Positions 49,656 through 59,847 of a stretch of DNA of 64,000 nucleotides are shown piece after piece. The notes under the pieces were generated by a model that did not search any database, was not told the DNA's origin, and was given only the letters and a program-made list of their open reading frames with translations. The translations under genes and the position numbers were made by a program. Source of the DNA: Tritrichomonas musculus (taxonomy: Eukaryota > Parabasalia > Tritrichomonadida > Tritrichomonadidae); contig JAPFFF010000017.1 of NCBI GenBank assembly GCA_039105265.1, forward strand, positions 992,001 to 1,056,000. The letters are read 5' to 3'. The first letter of the stretch is position 1. The number at the start of each line of letters is the position of its first letter.

Positions 49656-50786
49656 ATGGATAAATTAATTGATTCATTAAATCGATTTTCTTTTGAGACT
49701 TTGCAAAAGATAAATTCAGATGACTATACAGAAAACACAGTTTTTTCACCATATTCAGCTTTTGTATGCGTTTCAATGTCATCACCATTATTTCAAGAAC
49801 AAACGAGAGCAGAAATATTAAAATCTCTACAAATCTCACTCGATTATTCTCAAAATTTTGATATTTTTTTACATCAACTTCATGATCTCATAGAAAAAGA
49901 AAATACAGATAAAGTTTGCTCATCAAATCGCGTTTGGGCCAATCAAAATCTCAATTTCAACCCAGAAACATTTTCCAAAAATAAAGATATATTAGGCGTT
50001 CCAATTGAAGCAGTGAATTTTCCACAACCAGCATGCGACAAAATAAATGAAGAAGTAAATCGTGCTACCAAAGGAATGATTCCAAATCTTATAAAAGAAT
50101 CCGATTTATCAACAAAAACAGCCATTGCACTATTGAATGCAATTTATTTCAAATGCGACTGGGAAAAAAAATTTAACATTGACCCATCATCAAGATCACA
50201 AGAAAAGTTGAACTTTAATTTAGTAGATGGAAGCAAAATTCATGTAAATCTACTTAGATCTTTCGGGAGAAACTTACTATATGCAGAAAATGATGATTTC
50301 CAAGTTGTTTCAGTTCCATACCTTCATTCTCAATATGAATTTGTTATCATTTTACCAAAAGACAACTCTACCAATGGATACAATCTATTAAAATCATTGA
50401 ATTACAATGAATTCAATACAAATCTATTATCAAAATTAAGGAAAGAAAAAGTTAATATCAAAATGCCAAAATTCTCATTTGAATCATCATTAAAATTAGC
50501 ACCAATATTTAAAGAGCTTGGAATGAATAAAGCTTTTACAGATTCAGCTGAATGCGCTGATAAAAATGTAAAATATCAAGTCGATATGATTATACAAAAA
50601 GCTAAAATAGTGCTTGATGAAAATGGTACAGAAGCAGCAGCAGCTACAGGAATGACAATGAAACTGCTTTCTTTGGATGAGGATCAAGAATATAACGTTT
50701 TTGCTGATCATCCATTTGTGTATTTGCTCAGAAATAAGGAGATGGGAACAATTCTTTTTGAGGGATTTGTAAAGAATCCTCAATGA
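49656..50786 (+). CDS. Serpin, inhibitory type, cytosolic
   Basis: 376 residues, the full serpin fold. Landmarks: NTVFSPYSAFVCVSMSS near the start, NAIYFKCDWEKKFN, the strand VVSVPYLHSQYEFVIILPKD, and the C-terminal FADHPFVYLLRNKEMGTILF plus GFVKNP. The reactive-centre hinge is of inhibitory form: G324-T-E-A-A-A-A-T331. By the usual count P1-P1' is L338-S339, predicting a chymotrypsin- or cathepsin-like target (inference). No signal peptide, so it should act inside the cell, as clade B-type serpins do. The next plus-strand gene follows after 150 bases. Start at ATG 49656 fits the family's first helix. Confidence 0.93.
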   Translation: MDKLIDSLNRFSFETLQKINSDDYTENTVFSPYSAFVCVSMSSPLFQEQTRAEILKSLQISLDYSQNFDIFLHQLHDLIEKENTDKVCSSNRVWANQNLNFNPETFSKNKDILGVPIEAVNFPQPACDKINEEVNRATKGMIPNLIKESDLSTKTAIALLNAIYFKCDWEKKFNIDPSSRSQEKLNFNLVDGSKIHVNLLRSFGRNLLYAENDDFQVVSVPYLHSQYEFVIILPKDNSTNGYNLLKSLNYNEFNTNLLSKLRKEKVNIKMPKFSFESSLKLAPIFKELGMNKAFTDSAECADKNVKYQVDMIIQKAKIVLDENGTEAAAATGMTMKLLSLDEDQEYNVFADHPFVYLLRNKEMGTILFEGFVKNPQ

Positions 50787-50924
50787 AAAAAAATTATTTC
50801 TAATGTTTTTTAATATAAAAGTTAACTTATTAAGCAAAAAATTATTTCAAGTTTATTCAATTTTGAAACTTTTTAATTCAAAAATTGAATTACGATATTT
50901 TTTTTTCTATAAAATTAAATCAAT

Positions 50925-50930
50925 TCACTT
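50925..50930 (+). promoter_or_regulatory. Initiator-like TCACTT upstream of the nitroreductase
   Basis: Fits TCA(+1)Y(T/A). The A is 10 bases before the ATG at 50937, within the very short leaders usual in trichomonads. Visual match only. Confidence 0.4.
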
Positions 50931-50936
50931 TGATAA

Positions 50937-51494
50937 ATGGACGCTTTCCAAGCCCTTGATAGCCGTAGAACAGTTCGCCAATACCAAGCAGATTATAAGA
51001 TTCCTAAAGATATTCTTGAAAAAATTGTAAATGTAGTTCTTAAATCTCCAACAGCTTGCAATGTTCAAGAAATTGACTTAATAGTTGTTACCAAAAAAGA
51101 TCTTTTAACACAAATTGAAAAGGTTGCACTTCCATCTTTTCCTGACAAACTTCAAGATTCATTTAACCAAAGAAAAAGTCAATTAGGAGTACAAAATGTT
51201 ATCACTTGCGATGCATCATGCGTTATATTTCTTGTAAAGAACAGCCGAGCTGATCCAACATTTACTGCAATTGATACAGGAATTGTTTCAATGGCAATCA
51301 TGGTTGCTGCCCGTGACTTTGGATTGGATTCAATGTGCTTGGGATGCCTTTTGTGGGGTGATAAGTCAAAAACTGAAGAATTAATAGGAGCTAATAAAGG
51401 CGATTTGGTGATGGCAGTTGCAATAGGTAAAGCACGCTCTGATCATCAAGAACAACCCAAGGAAGTTCTTGCTAAAGCAAATTACATTGAATAA
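50937..51494 (+). CDS. Nitroreductase-family FMN protein
   Basis: 185 residues, a single nitroreductase domain of normal length. The FMN-phosphate motif SRRTVRQYQ is at 9-17. Then come SPTACNVQEIDL (flavin-contacting), DTGIVSMAIMVAARDFGLDS (dimer helix) and a short GLDSMCLGCL strand (family 'GLGsc.ig'). NAD(P)H-dependent reduction of quinones or nitro-compounds is the family activity. In trichomonads such enzymes bear on metronidazole activation or detoxification. Bacterial-like and without intron, so lateral origin is possible. Whether it sits in the cytosol or hydrogenosome cannot be told: no clear N-terminal presequence is seen. Confidence 0.9.
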   Translation: MDAFQALDSRRTVRQYQADYKIPKDILEKIVNVVLKSPTACNVQEIDLIVVTKKDLLTQIEKVALPSFPDKLQDSFNQRKSQLGVQNVITCDASCVIFLVKNSRADPTFTAIDTGIVSMAIMVAARDFGLDSMCLGCLLWGDKSKTEELIGANKGDLVMAVAIGKARSDHQEQPKEVLAKANYIE

Positions 51495-51795
51495 ATAGCC
51501 ATATGGGTAATTTTTTTAAATTAAATTATTTTCCATTTCTTAGATTAAATATTTAATAGTTTAAATTAGTTTCTTACTTTTATGAGTTAAATTTGAGTAT
51601 ATTGCTTCTTTTAGATACAAAACAGACACAAAAATGAGCATTAATAAATTTCTCAATATAAAGAAATTAAAGCAATTTTGATGTAAAATCAATATAAATA
51701 TTTATTATATATATTAATCAATTAATTTATTTGTAGAAATACTATTTATAACCTGAAATATTGTCAAATCAAATTTGATAAATAACGTTTTCAAA
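51495..51795. other. Intergenic, 301 bases
   Basis: AT-rich spacer, nothing recognisable. The seven-codon TTG-led extension before 51796 is treated as leader. Confidence 0.45.
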
Positions 51796-52416
51796 ATGAA
51801 TGAAAATATTGATCCTATTAAGCTTGCAGAACAAATATCGGAAAAAAGAAAGCAAGAATCCGAAGAATGGTTTAAAGAGGAGTGTAGTATTATTGACGAA
51901 GCAACAGAAGAAGAAAAAGAGAATATCAAAAAAAAATATGATGTCGATTATCAAAATACCAAAAAAAGAATTTTTAATCGAATTACTTCTCAATTTAATC
52001 AATTAATGAAAGAGGATGGAACTACTGTTACTCAATACGCAACACACTCAAACGAGCTCCTTAAATACTTTGATCTTCTAACAGAAAAAAATGATAGATC
52101 AACGTCAAAAATGAGTCATTCATCAAGTTATTCTGAGCCATCTCCTTTTGAAGAAGATAAGGATTTGATAATGAAAGTATTGGCGGAAAATGGACACGAT
52201 GTTGACCATATGACCATTTGGTCAGATGGTACATTATTTCATAATGGAAAATTTTATTCGCAAAAAGATGTTGTTAAAATTAAGAGCCGACAAAGTGAAA
52301 TTCAGACGATGAAAATTGATCTGATAACAAAAACTGAACTTGTTCTTGATCAATCAGGTGAAAAATTAATCATTTCCCCTGATGACTTATCATCTCAAAG
52401 ATATCATCTCTTATAA
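51796..52416 (+). CDS. Possible Sds3/BRMS1-like chromatin protein
   Basis: 206 residues from ATG 51796. The N-terminal half is a charged helix/coiled coil (EKRKQESEEWFKEECSIIDE, NTKKRIFNRITSQFNQLMKE). The C-terminal 70 residues read IWSDGTLFHNGKFYSQKDV, then an SEIQ-type strand, KTELVLDQSGEKLIISPDDL, and end RYHLL. The order (coil, then DG-x-L-x-x-x-x-K-x-Y, strands, and a closing D/Q-L-x-x-x-x-Y/F-x-h) resembles the SUDS3/BRMS1 subunits of the Sin3 histone-deacetylase complex. The likeness is from memory of the pattern and is tentative. Otherwise it is an unknown small coiled-coil protein. No signal or membrane segment. Confidence 0.45.
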   Translation: MNENIDPIKLAEQISEKRKQESEEWFKEECSIIDEATEEEKENIKKKYDVDYQNTKKRIFNRITSQFNQLMKEDGTTVTQYATHSNELLKYFDLLTEKNDRSTSKMSHSSSYSEPSPFEEDKDLIMKVLAENGHDVDHMTIWSDGTLFHNGKFYSQKDVVKIKSRQSEIQTMKIDLITKTELVLDQSGEKLIISPDDLSSQRYHLL

Positions 52417-52716
52417 AAATTGCTCTTCAATAAAAATTTATTTTTATCCATTTAACTTAATTTATTATTTTTAGAAAAAGCTAATATTTTTATCATGATA
52501 TCAAGAAAGAATTTTGATAAATAATTGTCAATTATTAATTTAATTCAATATGTATTTTTTCATAAACATTGGAGATATAAATGACTTCATATGTTTATCT
52601 AATACTTCATTTTTCTTTAAATAAAAACTAGCTGGCTATTCACTTCTCTGATAAAACATATTCTTATAACGCTATTCATACATTTTTCATATCACATTTC
52701 AATCCAATAAAAAGAT
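52417..52716. other. Intergenic, 300 bases, with an initiator-like site
   Basis: AT-rich spacer. TCACATT at 52692-52698 (A 23 bases before the ATG at 52717) fits the trichomonad initiator. Nothing else seen. Confidence 0.4.
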
Positions 52717-54670
52717 ATGAATAATGAAGCGAATAATTATTTTAAAGATCTAATTGAATTACAGAGCCTGATTAATGAAATACCAAACAATGATTTTAGT
52801 CCTGAAGACTTTGAAACTTATCTTTCCGAACATTCTGAATATCTTCAAAATAAACGGCCAGCATTACAACTTTTCTCATCACTTGACATATTTATTTCAA
52901 ACTATCCCCAACATAGTGATTATCCTAAGAAATTGATCATTTCACCACTCTTACACGATACACTTTCACTTTTTTCATCATCAGAACTTTATCAACTTTT
53001 TCAGACGTATTCAATTTTATTTCTTTTATACCGAAATGGATATATTAACATCAATACTATCATTGAAAGAGCTTCTTTATCATCCAAAGAATTTGCCTAT
53101 TTTATGTATGAAATCCAAGAAAGCGACCAGCAATTTTTTTCATATTCAATTCAACGTCTTCAAAATCAAGAATTTTTGAATGAAATTGTTAAACAAAAGG
53201 AGAAACATTTAGAATTACGAATTAAAGGACGAAATCATCATCAAATTGCAGAAATCATTCGAAATGATGATATTCAACAATTCCAAGAACTTGTTTCCCA
53301 AACGAACGTTAATTTGAATTCAAAAGTTCCTTATTCATTTTATGAAGATTGTGAATTCATTAACAAAAAGAAAGAAATGCCACTTTTAATTGAATTTGCT
53401 GCATTTTTCAATTCAATTAATATTTTTAAATTCTTGTGGATTAATGGAATAAGAGGAACTCAAACTTCCTTACAATTCGCAATTGCTGGTGGCAATTATG
53501 AAATAATTCATTTGTTTGAATCTGTTTATAAAAATAAAATTAATTCGATGTTTTTAGAATCAGCAATTTATTTCAACAGAAATGATATTTTTTCTTATTT
53601 GCAAGATACTTATGAAATTCAGACTTCAATTAAGCATTTCTACTTAGCAATCAATTCGTATAACACTGAAATATTTGTCTGCTTGTTAAATGAGGCTTTC
53701 GATAAAATTAAAAAATCGGAATTTTTAAAAAAAATTTTTTTTAATGAAAAATATTTTTAGAAAATTTTTAATGTAGCTTCCCTTTTAACTGAACTGGCAG
53801 TATCCAAAAGACTTGATTACTTGGAATATTTTAAAAAATGTGAAGGTTTTGATATAACAACATTAGATAGTATTCAAAATTGATGTTTTTTTTTTTGAAT
53901 GCAATTTCAAAAAAAATTTAAATAAATACTGTTTCTTTAGTTGATTTTAATGAAGTTTTTTTAAATTAATTATGTTTTAATATGTCAATTCTTCATTTTG
54001 CTGCAATGTTTGGAAACTTTGAAATGCTAAAATATTTACTTTCACTTCAAGTTTTTTTGATTGATGACAAATCAAATTTTGGAATTTTTTTTTATCGTTT
54101 TTAATTATACTCCAATTCATTCGGCATCAACAAATGGCTTTACAGAATGTGTCCAACTTCTTCTTTCTAGCCCAAAAGTCAATGTAAATGAAATCACAAA
54201 TACAATTTTCAAATTATTTTATTTAAATGGTGTTTTTAAAATTAAGTATTGAATTTGACTGCTCTTCATTGTGCTGCAATGAATGATAATTTAAATGTTG
54301 TAAAATTATTGGCTAAACATCCTAAAATCAATTTGAATATAAGAGATTATGCTATTTCAAAAAGTTTTTATTTTTGAATGGAATTTTTTTTTATTTAAAT
54401 TAATCGAACAGCTCTTCATTGCGCTGTTAAAACTAAAAACTTTGATATTGTTTTTTATTTGGCAATGATTGAAGATGTTGATAAAACAGTGAAAGATAAC
54501 GTTCAACATTTTTTTAATGATTTATTCTGTTTATTTTGATTTGCGTTTTTATAGCATTTTTTTATTTTTTTTACTTGAATCCTTTTCAACAGTTGCCATA
54601 TAATGATGCTGAATTCATCTCCAAAGTATATGGAGAATCATTTCTTGACTTATATAAACAATATATTTAG
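52717..54670 (+). pseudogene. DUF3447-type ankyrin-repeat gene, interrupted by AT-rich inserts
   Basis: The N-terminal 347 codons are open and typical of the trichomonad DUF3447 ankyrin family: LIELQSLINEI, FETYLSEHSEYLQ, HLELRIKGRNHHQIAEIIRND, LLIEFAAFFNSINIFKFL. Then the frame meets an in-frame TAG at 53758 but reads on (ELAVSKRLDYLEYF). Further ankyrin modules follow in separate frames: SILHFAAMFGNFEMLKYLLS (53982-), YTPIHSASTNGFTECVQLLL (54105-), LTALHCAAMNDNLNVVKLL (54255-), RTALHCAVKTKNFDIVFYLA (54405-). They end near 54670 (GESFLDLYKQYI). Between modules, always just before the T-x-LH turn, lie T-rich stretches of about 20-110 bases with stops. It is either a decaying gene or one with very unusual short introns: no GTATGT donors are seen. 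Confidence 0.75.
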
Positions 54671-55090
54671 ATTTTTGGTTCGACTATCACGAAATAATCT
54701 AATTTAAAAATCATGAATAATAAATAATACAATATCATATATTACAAATATCTAATTATTCAGCTTTTTTTTTTAAGTAAGAAATTCGTATCCAAGGTAA
54801 ATCAAATATTTAAAAATATTGAAATTATAATTGATTTAATTGCCATTACCAATCATACACATTTACCTTTTAAAGCAAAAATTATAACACTCTTAATGAT
54901 TTTCTTTTTATAAATCAGATCTGATTCGTATGCTATTAATCTTAATGATTTTTTTCAGAATCTGATCAATTGAAGTTAATGACATTCGAATAAAATTTAT
55001 TAATTAAAAATAAGATTGTAAAACAGCAATATTTAGATATATAAATAACATGTTATCGAAGAAATTTACATAAAAACAATAAAAAATATG
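54671..55090. other. Intergenic, about 420 bases
   Basis: AT-rich spacer between the ankyrin locus and the tRNA gene. A short repeated text ttaatgattttytt (near 54893 and 54939) is the only structure seen. Confidence 0.45.
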
Positions 55091-55095
55091 AAAAA
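55091..55095 (-). terminator. RNA polymerase III T-run after tRNA-Asp
   Basis: Five T on the minus strand directly follow the discriminator base, a standard Pol III stop. Confidence 0.8.
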
Positions 55096-55167
55096 CTGAT
55101 CGGCCGGGAATCGAACCCGGGCCTTAAGAGGGACAGTCTCATATAGCTACCACTACACCACCGATCA
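55096..55167 (-). tRNA. tRNA-Asp (GUC)
   Basis: Minus strand, 72 bases, no intron. Seven-pair acceptor stem TGATCGG/CCGATCA with G discriminator, the Asp identity base. Box A is TGGTGTAGTGG. The anticodon stem TGAGA/TCTTA encloses loop CTGTCCC with anticodon GUC. The T arm is CCGGG-TTCGATT-CCCGG (box B GGTTCGATTCC). CCA is not encoded, as is normal in eukaryotes. It is GC-rich against a very AT-rich background. Confidence 0.95.
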
Positions 55168-55253
55168 TCTCGTTTATCTACTAGAAATCAATTTGATTTC
55201 ATTTAACTTATCGCTTCTGAAAAACATTTATATAAAAAAACAAAAAAAAAATG

Positions 55254-56345
55254 TTAAAATATACTAGGCCTTCTCGTGTTTCTTAATCTTAAGGCTGTTT
55301 CATGGTAAGCTTCAGCTTGTTTCTCTTGAGTTTTAGTAAGCTGCTTTTGAAGATCTTCAATTTCATCAAGTAACTTTGTATGATCTGACCACAGGCTTTT
55401 ATACAATGCATCATCAAGAGGAATCGCATGATCTTTTTCGTTTTGAAGGATTTCTTTTTCACTCTCATTTCTTTCTATTGTTTCATTTTTTCTTGATCTA
55501 GCACTGTTTGGAATTTCCTTACCTATATCAATTCCATGTATTTCGGTCAATTTGTTTAAAATTTCAATATCACTATTCAGCTTTTGAAGTCGGTTTTGGC
55601 TTTTTTTGAGTGATTTTTTCAAATCTGCACATTCATTTTTTAACTTTATTGCTTTATCAGTAAGTTGCTGAACTTCAATTTCTTTTTTTGCAGAAGTAAC
55701 GGCAGCATTCCTTTCCAGATCGTCAACCTGCGTTGAATGGCTAATAACTGTTGCATATTGAAGTTCATCAAACGCTAACTTTAGCAACTTTGAGTATGGC
55801 GTTGCGTATGTACTAATTTTATGTAGAATTTCAGATGGTGGCAGATTATCTGTTTCAAGAATTTCAAGCAATTCTTTCCTTTGCTGAAGTGCTCTTGCAC
55901 GAAGTGCTTGATCTTGATCTACAATCATACGAGGGAGGCCGACAATAGCTGTTACTGTACCAAACTTGTCATATTTCATTTGCATTGATTTTGCTGTATT
56001 AACTGTAGCAGAAAGTGAATTTTCAAATAATTCTGTTGGTTTAATACGATTTGAACCAAATATTATATCATCATAATTAGGATTTGTGTTTAATAAAATA
56101 TCATTTTGATTTGAATTCATTAAATCGTCTTCACTTTTTTCTTCATTTTTCTCGTTTTGATTCATCTGAAATGTTTTACACGGAAAGGAAGATGTTGTCG
56201 ATGAGATAGCCATTTTGTTGGAGAAATAACCAGGATTTGAAAATACTGATGATGATCTGAAGTTTTGATGGTATTGACGAGGCAGTATACTTGTATTTCG
56301 CATAAACATTAATGGCTTTTTAATTGTTGCTGCACATTTTTTCAT
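55254..56345 (-). CDS. Coiled-coil protein, unknown function
   Basis: 363 residues, not recognised. Residues 1-110 are disordered (Ser/Asn-rich, with QNEKNEEKSEDD). A folded-looking helical module follows at about 110-205 (GTVTAIVGLPRMIVDQDQAL, RKELLEILETDNLPPSEILH, PYSKLLKLAFDEL). From 205 to 355 it is coiled coil with a break near 265-300 (EIHGIDIGKEIP). No membrane or signal segment. The layout of short helical module plus coil is frequent in ciliary and basal-body proteins; this is only a hint. It starts 179 bases upstream of nothing recognisable. Confidence 0.7.
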   Translation of the reverse strand: MKKCAATIKKPLMFMRNTSILPRQYHQNFRSSSVFSNPGYFSNKMAISSTTSSFPCKTFQMNQNEKNEEKSEDDLMNSNQNDILLNTNPNYDDIIFGSNRIKPTELFENSLSATVNTAKSMQMKYDKFGTVTAIVGLPRMIVDQDQALRARALQQRKELLEILETDNLPPSEILHKISTYATPYSKLLKLAFDELQYATVISHSTQVDDLERNAAVTSAKKEIEVQQLTDKAIKLKNECADLKKSLKKSQNRLQKLNSDIEILNKLTEIHGIDIGKEIPNSARSRKNETIERNESEKEILQNEKDHAIPLDDALYKSLWSDHTKLLDEIEDLQKQLTKTQEKQAEAYHETALRLRNTRRPSIF

Positions 56346-57349
56346 AATCTAAATCTTTTCAAAATTGTAACGATTTTTTTAACAAACTTTTTCAATTGGT
56401 AATTTATCAATTTAAAAGAAAAAATATCTTAATCAATAATAAATAAATTACATTATAAGTTTGGATATTTATTATTAAATCGTTCAAAAAGGCTAGAAGT
56501 ATAGGATTTTTAAGATTTGTAATAAATATTGCTGATCATCATAAAACAAATCTTCAAAAAAGAAGGATATGAGCAGAAGTTATTGAAGTTGGATTAGCAA
56601 ATATTTCTGAATTGTCGAACATTTCATTTAATTTTTTTAACCAAATTTGAACATCTTCTCGGTACAAAGCAAAAAGGCAAAAATGAATGAAGATTCATTC
56701 AAATCTTCTAAATAACTTGCATTTATTTAATAAACCTTTTCAAGGAACGGAATTTGATTTTCCTTTAAGAGTATTTGATACAATTTTTATTGAACAAAGC
56801 AACACGAGGGAAAATTTAAAGAAATCTTTTAGCTCTTTCTGAATTTAAGTCATTTTCAAAACAGTGAAGAAAAGAATTCGAAATATTTTGAACAAATTAA
56901 AAAGAATTAACAATTTTATTCATGAATATGAAAGCAAGTTCATAAATAAATCATTAATAAAGCAAGTATCGTACTAATTAATAAAGAGATCACAAACCTC
57001 AATTAATTTATCAATTTTTCCATTTTTAATTTAAATTTAGACCTTACAAAAAAATTGATATATACATTTTATTAACAAACTTTGAATAACCAGAATCATC
57101 TTGATATTGAATGCTATATAAATCAACGTAAAACAACAATTTACTAATATTGGATCTTTTTTGAAATCATCAAATAATCTAATTGTAATGGCAACTCTTT
57201 AAATAATTCCAAAACACATTGACAAACTTCAGAGAAGAATAAATCTTATTCATTAATATTAACAAGTGGTTGCTTGACATTTCTATTGACCAAATGATAA
57301 ATATTTCGATTCATACCCAAACAAATATAAAGCAAGAGCTCCAAGTACT
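56346..57349. other. Gene-free stretch, 1.0 kb, with faint coding relics
   Basis: On the plus strand short open pieces with coding flavour appear, e.g. AEVIEVGLANISELSN near 56574 and GTEFDFPLRVFDTIFIEQ near 56746. The latter resembles the late 'P-L-R-v-F-D-x-h-F' helix of TBC/RabGAP domains. Stops interrupt all frames, so this is at best the worn remains of a gene. The family guess is weak. Confidence 0.3.
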
Positions 57350-59346
57350 TTATGTTTTCACGCCAGACGCAATTAAAAGTTCTTTTTTAATCGTTTTTGG
57401 TAAATTTTTGATATATTTTTGAACTTTTTTCCCATAAATATTAAAGCATGCTTCATAAAGTTTGATTGCACTAGATCGTACATCACTATTTAGCGATTCT
57501 AAGCACTTTAATACAAGTGGCATGAAATCTTTAACATCAATTATATTTTCGTTTTCTTTAATAATATAACCAAGTAAATCTAACTTATTTTGGTAAAGAA
57601 GAGCTGTTGTTTGCTTTTGAGATGGTTTTAAAATAAATTGAATAATGTCATTCATTAAAAATTTGTCATTTTTTGAAGCCCAATTTATAAATTTAATTGA
57701 AGCTTTGTTCTCACGTTCACTTGCATTATTAAGTTAAGAAAATGAAGCGTTTAAAAGTTGGTGAACAATATTTCTAGGAAAACCACCATCCTCTGAAAAA
57801 GTTCCATTTTCATTCAATTCATCAATCAAAGAAATTGTTTGATCAACAGCCTTAATATAGATAGACTTGAGATTCGATGCAAACATCCTGTTAATAATTG
57901 GAGAAAGACTTTGAAACGCTGAATTTTGTGATTTCTTGTTGCTGAGCTGCTTGATTATATCACAAAGTTCAACGAGACCTTGATATTTGACTTCCCAATT
58001 TTCTGTGTAAATCATTGCTACTGTTTCTTGACCAAAAAGTTCAGTCAAATACTCTGATTCTTGAATTTCTTCATCAGTAAGCGGATCAATTTTTTTTCCT
58101 TTGGCTTCGTCACTGACTGGCTGACCATCTTCTTCATTGTCGATTGATTGAATTGAAGATTTCGGAGATGACAAAGAAGATGACTTTTTCTTTACTTTCA
58201 ATAGATTTTTTTGTGAACTTTTTTATCATCATCATTATCATCATCATCTTCTTCTTCCTCAATAACATTATCTTTTTCTTCATTGTTTTTTTCATCGCCA
58301 TTTTCTTCTTCTTCTTCTTTATCATCATCTTCTTTATCTTTTCCATCTTCTTTATCTTCATCTTGCTCATCTTCTTCAGTTTCTTTATCTTCATCTGCAT
58401 CTTTTTCGTCTTCTTCCTCCTCTTCCTTTTTTTTATCATCTTTTTTAATATTTCTTGAATTACCTTCGCTTTTTTTTTTGTCTTGCGAATTATTTTCATC
58501 AAATACCTTTGAAGTTTTGGGAGATTTAATAGCATTTTCATTTTGTCCTGTATGATCGTGTACTAATTGCTGCTGCTGCTGTTCTGGCTGCATCTGTTGC
58601 TGTAATTGAATTGGTTGATTTAATATTGAAAAAATATTTGTAATTATTGAATCAACAACCAAAAATTCCTCATTTTTCAAGGCAATTTGCTTTTTTTGGA
58701 ATAATTCATTTAATATATCTCGATTTCTTTTTGTATTTTCGATTTGAATGTTAATTATGTCTGCTTGGGCAAAATTTTCATTTTGAATTGCTTCTTTTTT
58801 TGCGTTTGTCAAATCCTCATACATTTCAACTAAACTAGAGCCAAATCGAGGACGATACAAATGCGTTCCTAAAAATATAAGAGATATAATAGATACTCGT
58901 TTATAAGGGTTGCCTGGTATACTTTTATAACATTCAGATATAACAAACATCATAAAAGATGCTTGAACTTGTGGCAGCATGACTTTTTTGAACTCCCGTG
59001 CTACCCAGTTGCTCCTTTCATTTGATGAAAAACAGAAAAATCCTATATTTTCCCAATTAAATTTGCTTTTGTATTCGAAAAAATTATCAACATTTATTTC
59101 CATACCATTTAAATTAGGATTATTTGATATATACAAATCAATTCTTGTTGGAATCATTGACTCATGACTGACAATATGAATCCCATCAAACACAAATGTT
59201 CCTCTAAGATCGACCACAGCTTTAATCGGATATTTTGGGTTTGATCGAGAAGTCCAACTTTTCGAATTTGAATCAAAAAGATTATTAAATGGATAGTCTA
59301 TATCTTCGCTTGAACAATATATACAATTAAACGATGTTTTTCTCAT
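57350..59346 (-). pseudogene. CEP104: CEP104-like gene, broken twice
   Basis: CEP104 is a ciliary-tip/centriole protein with an N-terminal jelly-roll, a coiled coil and a tubulin-binding TOG domain. Here the jelly-roll (CSSEDIDYPFNNLFDSNSKS, GIHIVSHESMIPTRIDLYIS) and the coil (MYEDLTNAKKEAIQNENFAQ, EEFLVVDSII) lie in one frame, 59346-58198, with a long Asp/Glu tract. The TOG part (LFGQETVAMIYTENWEVKYQ, SNLKSIYIKAVDQTISL) continues in another frame, 58201-57734. After an in-frame TAA (57734-57736) the same frame goes on (FINWASKNDKFLMNDII, SSAIKLYEACFNIYGKK) to 57350. So there is one frameshift, in or near an A7 run, and one stop. The zinc-finger tail of animal CEP104 is absent. The start is ATG 59346. 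Sequencing error in homopolymers is an alternative. Confidence 0.72.
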
Positions 59347-59847
59347 CCAACAAACAGACAAACAAATTGATTGTTAATAATTATACTATTTTTACACGAT
59401 TAATACGTTAAAAAAAATCACTTTTTAATTAAATAACGATTAAAAACGATATTTTTTTATTCAAAAAAAATTAATTCATTTGATTTATATCTATTAACGT
59501 CACAATAAAATTTATTAATAAATACAGTGATTATCTATATATAACAGTAAGCATGTCAACTTGGATTTTATTTTTGAAAATGGTAGATTTTATTGGAATT
59601 TTGGTTTTTAAGGCGGTAGTATCCTTTTTTTTTTGTAAACCATTCAATATTGATAAAACTCATAGAATTGAGGTTTCAATGGTAATATACTATGAAAAAG
59701 TTAAATGACCTTGGTATTTGCCCTTAACGATCAAAAAAAATAGTTCTTTCTTTTCTTTTCTTTATTTCTATGGTAAAAAATTGCAATTTTTTAAAAATAA
59801 GATTATAAAAAATATCTACATAATTAACTCATTTTATTGAAATATTA
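59347..59847. other. Intergenic, about 500 bases
   Basis: AT-rich upstream flank of the CEP104-like gene. A small inverted text (accatt near 59638 and aatggt near 59677) is seen. No frame or RNA gene. Confidence 0.45.

Noticed and set aside
58134-58541. Lys/Met-rich 135-codon frame over the acidic tract of the CEP104-like gene
   Set aside because: It is the out-of-frame reading of the GAA/GAT-rich acidic tract.
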